This document shows positions 15,564-16,743 of a DNA stretch of 16,743 nt, in pieces. The position numbers were made by a program, and so were the translations under genes. The stretch is from NCBI GenBank assembly GCA_937885165.1, contig CAKZZJ010000031.1, forward strand, positions 1 through 16,743. The letters run 5' to 3'. Origin of the DNA: an uncultured Caryophanales bacterium. GTDB taxonomy: Bacteria; Bacillota_I; Bacilli_A; Acholeplasmatales; Anaeroplasmataceae. A model generated the notes under the pieces. It did no database searches. It saw only the letters and a list, made by a program, of their open reading frames with translations, and was not told the DNA's origin. Positions within the stretch are counted from its first letter, which is position 1, and every line of letters begins with the position of its first letter.

Positions 15564-16031
15564 TTATTTTAATTTATTAACAATAATTTTTATATGTTTT
15601 TTAAATTCATCTTTGCTATAAAAATTAATTCTTAACCCACACAACTTATTTATAGTTCGATTAAAAATATAAGTAATTAAGGAACTAAATAATTTAGACA
15701 AAAAAGCTCCAAGATTAAGTTTTTCTATTAATAAGATTAATATAAATGATTCAAAAATAAACTCAATTATTTTAAATCCCATAAATTTACTTAATTTTTT
15801 AATTTCAAATCTATGTTTTTTATTATCTAATGTTATTAATTTTTGTACATAGAAATAGAAAATAATAGCTGGAATAATATATGCAATTAAGTTTGCTAAC
15901 AAGTATATTCCATTACTAATCCATGTTATAAAAAAGTATAAAGAATATCTAATAAATGAACATAAAAAACAACAAAAGCAATAACTAATAAATTGCTTGT
16001 TTCTTTGATATATTCTTTTTATTTTCTCCAT
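15564..16031 (-). CDS. GtrA-like four-helix membrane protein
   Basis: 155 residues with four membrane segments at about 14-34, 40-62, 86-108 and 112-128. The pattern YLLANLIAYIIPAIIFYFYVQK followed by a basic loop and then LGAFLSKLFSSLITYIFNR matches the two-fold repeat of the GtrA family (PF04138). Members are linked to movement of undecaprenyl-linked sugars or to cell-wall polysaccharide and teichoic acid glycosylation. It starts on the stop of the cold-shock gene (TAATG). Its 3' end is 25 bp before the response regulator reading frame without a clear terminator, so partial read-through is possible. Sequence is degenerate, so family confidence is moderate. Confidence 0.68.
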   Translation of the reverse strand: MEKIKRIYQRNKQFISYCFCCFLCSFIRYSLYFFITWISNGIYLLANLIAYIIPAIIFYFYVQKLITLDNKKHRFEIKKLSKFMGFKIIEFIFESFILILLIEKLNLGAFLSKLFSSLITYIFNRTINKLCGLRINFYSKDEFKKHIKIIVNKLK

Positions 16032-16252
16032 TACTGCTTAGTATATTTATACCCCTTCCTTATAACTTGCACATTTGTAGCTTTAATTAATTTATTGTCA
16101 AAATCAAAATCAACTATATCGCCTTTATTTAAAGTTTTATATCCATCTTGAATAATCGCTGAATAATGCACAAAAATATCTTTTTCAAAATTTCTATTCT
16201 TAATAAATCCATATCCTAATTTATCATTAAATTTAATTACAATACCTCGCAT
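16031..16252 (-). CDS. Cold-shock domain protein
   Basis: 73 residues forming one CSD beta-barrel. RNP1-like KLGYGFIK (11-18) and RNP2-like DIFVHYSAI (25-33), then a GYKTLNKGDIVDFDFD stretch. It binds single-stranded RNA or DNA, usually as an RNA chaperone or antiterminator. Unlike CspA/CspB the tail (KATNVQVIRKGYKYTKQ) is long and basic. ATG at 16252 behind GGAGG. It is translationally coupled to the GtrA-like gene, an unusual partner. Its upstream region is shared with the divergent small RNA and contains repeat copy 4. Confidence 0.88.
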   Translation of the reverse strand: MRGIVIKFNDKLGYGFIKNRNFEKDIFVHYSAIIQDGYKTLNKGDIVDFDFDNKLIKATNVQVIRKGYKYTKQ

Positions 16253-16318
16253 AAAAAATCCTCCGTAATTAATCTTTCAGTAATAATTTTAAAATATAAT
16301 TATTACTATTTTTTTAAT

Positions 16319-16339
16319 AAATTATTAAGAATTATTAAA
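16319..16339 (+). repeat. 21-bp direct-repeat element, copy 4
   Basis: Identical to the copies at 1720, 7551 and 13539. It sits between the divergent cold-shock gene (start 16252, 66 nt away) and the small RNA (start about 16386-16389). Confidence 0.8.
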
Positions 16340-16344
16340 ACTCT

Positions 16345-16357
16345 CCATAATTTATGG
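16345..16357. promoter_or_regulatory. 13-bp inverted repeat, candidate operator
   Basis: CCATAA-T-TTATGG, a perfect 6-bp inverted repeat around one base. It lies between the 21-bp element and the small-RNA promoter and overlaps the TGGCATAAT string (16355-16363), which itself could be an extended -10. The string TTATGG(T/C)ATAATATT also occurs at the promoter at 1763, so the right half may simply be promoter sequence. Confidence 0.4.
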
Positions 16358-16373
16358 CATAATATTTTTTTAG

Positions 16374-16382
16374 TGATATAAT
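16374..16382 (+). promoter_or_regulatory. Extended -10 promoter of the small RNA
   Basis: TGATATAAT, a perfect extended -10 identical to that of the two-component operon. A start 6-7 bp downstream falls at the foot of the first small-RNA hairpin (16388). An alternative upstream -10, CATAAT with TG (16355-16363), would add about 18 nt. Confidence 0.65.
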
Positions 16383-16385
16383 TAA

Positions 16386-16505
16386 GGTGCAAGGAAGAGT
16401 TATACATATTTCTTGCATGAGATGTAGTGAAAAACCATAAAGTACATAGAGCTACAACTCCTTTCTGAAATCATTGAAATATTTCTTCAGTGGTTTCTTT
16501 TTTTT
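16386..16505 (+). ncRNA. Structured small RNA of unknown family, about 120 nt
   Basis: No open reading frame of note, but a promoter, three hairpins and a terminator in order. Hairpin 1: TGCAAGGAA (16388-16396) pairs over 9 bp with TTTCTTGCA (16409-16417) around a 12-nt loop. Hairpin 2: GAGATGTAG (16419-16427) pairs with CTACAACTC (16452-16460) with one mismatch and encloses a 24-nt A-rich loop. A CU-rich linker CTCCTTTCT (16458-16466) is complementary to AAAGGAG-type ribosome binding sites. Hairpin 3 is the terminator. No coding gene follows on this strand, so it is not a riboswitch or leader. I do not recognise it: it lacks the features I know for SRP RNA, 6S, tmRNA or RNase P. Likely a trans-acting small RNA. 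Confidence 0.7.
16467..16505 (+). terminator. Intrinsic terminator of the small RNA
   Basis: GAAATCATTGAA (16467-16478) pairs with TTCAGTGGTTTC (16486-16497) over all 12 positions (three G-U pairs), with a 7-nt loop and eight T residues after it. Confidence 0.88.
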
Positions 16506-16554
16506 ATTAAAATTATAGTTTTTTTATTTTAAAAATAATTATTTAGTTGTGTCA

Positions 16555-16592
16555 CAAAAAAAGCAAATATCCATAATGGACATTGCTCTTTA
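16555..16592 (-). terminator. Intrinsic terminator of the partial gene at the window end
   Basis: On the minus strand AGCAATGTCC pairs with GGATATTTGCT (10 bp, one bulged T), followed by seven T residues. It lies 25-30 bp beyond the stop at 16616-16618 and also isolates the small RNA from this neighbour. Confidence 0.75.
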
Positions 16593-16615
16593 TTTTGCAA
16601 CTAATTCATAATATT

Positions 16616-16743
16616 CTAATTTTCTTCGATAGTCTTTATAATTTCTTTAGCTGTTTTCTTTATCTCTTTAACATATTTTTTGAATATAAATTTATCAACA
16701 CATGATGTTATAGAATTTATTAGTAATATTATTCCAGACCAAA
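16616..16743 (-). CDS. C-terminus of an unidentified protein (partial)
   Basis: The last 41 residues of a minus-strand gene that continues beyond the window. They start hydrophobic (WSGIILLINSIT) and end in a basic amphipathic helix (KKYVKEIKKTAKEIIKTIEEN), followed by a TAG stop and a terminator. The pattern suggests a membrane-anchored or membrane-associated helix, but no family can be named. Confidence 0.6.
   Translation of the reverse strand, partial: WSGIILLINSITSCVDKFIFKKYVKEIKKTAKEIIKTIEEN

Noticed and set aside
15571..15592. A degenerate version of the repeat upstream of the response regulator promoter
   Set aside because: Only a short stretch resembles the core and it overlaps the end of the GtrA-like gene; too weak to call a fifth site without a genome-wide model.
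1711..16340. CRISPR array
   Set aside because: The repeat copies are thousands of bases apart with genes between them, and no cas genes are present.
16386..16505. SRP (4.5S) RNA or 6S RNA
   Set aside because: GGAAG and GATGTAG strings are reminiscent of SRP RNA, but there is no single long hairpin with the conserved apical loop; nor is there the long bubble structure of 6S RNA.

Overview
The window is very AT-rich, uses the standard bacterial code (TGG for Trp, no need for TGA=Trp), and has strong AGGAGG-type ribosome binding sites and TG-N-TATAAT extended -10 promoters. Gene content is Firmicutes-like: a RelQ-type small alarmone synthetase, a YugP-type membrane peptidase, an OmpR-family two-component system, a cold-shock protein, and a Cys-rich mini-protein of a kind I associate with clostridia. 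I read it as a low-GC Firmicute (host-associated Clostridia, or Bacilli near the Mollicutes). The class cannot be fixed from this sequence alone. Nearly all genes are on the minus strand.

Layout, in + coordinates: (1) 3-1667, minus: a three-gene unit of a thioredoxin-fold protein that has lost its CxxC, the zinc peptidase YugP, and RelQ. (2) 1810-2565, plus: a divergent acyltransferase, convergent with the next block and sharing a bidirectional terminator with it. (3) 7468-2562, minus: operon A, with AMP-forming acyl ligase, acyl carrier protein, short phosphopantetheinyl transferase, two GT8 glycosyltransferases and a PlsC-like acyltransferase. (4) 13448-7567, minus: operon B, with CdsA, Cys-rich mini-protein, PlsC, a second AMP ligase, PlsC, a CDP-alcohol phosphatidyltransferase, a DUF2238-like membrane protein and a third GT8. 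(5) 15514-13570, minus: response regulator and sensor kinase. (6) 16252-15564, minus: cold-shock protein and GtrA-like membrane protein. (7) 16310-16505, plus: a promoter region and an apparently undescribed structured small RNA of about 120 nt with a strong terminator. (8) 16743-16616, minus: the C-terminus of an unidentified protein.

Blocks 2-4 look like one envelope-lipid factory. The ligases would activate acyl groups, one probably onto the dedicated ACP after PPTase maturation. The PlsC enzymes would acylate glycerophosphate-type acceptors, CdsA would make CDP-diacylglycerol, the CDP-alcohol phosphatidyltransferase would make a phospholipid, and the GT8 enzymes would add sugars to an envelope acceptor. 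There are no fatty-acid elongation genes here, which fits use of imported or pre-made fatty acids. The final product is unknown.

The most striking non-coding signal is an identical 21-bp element (direct ATTATTAA half-sites, 10-bp period) found four times, always intergenic or at a gene end and always in the same orientation. It lies upstream of operon A, operon B, the block 1/2 divergent promoters, and the csp/small-RNA divergent promoters. Its tandem-repeat form suits an OmpR-family regulator, and one is encoded at 14828-15514. The hypothesis is that a single regulon co-controls the lipid cluster and the small RNA.
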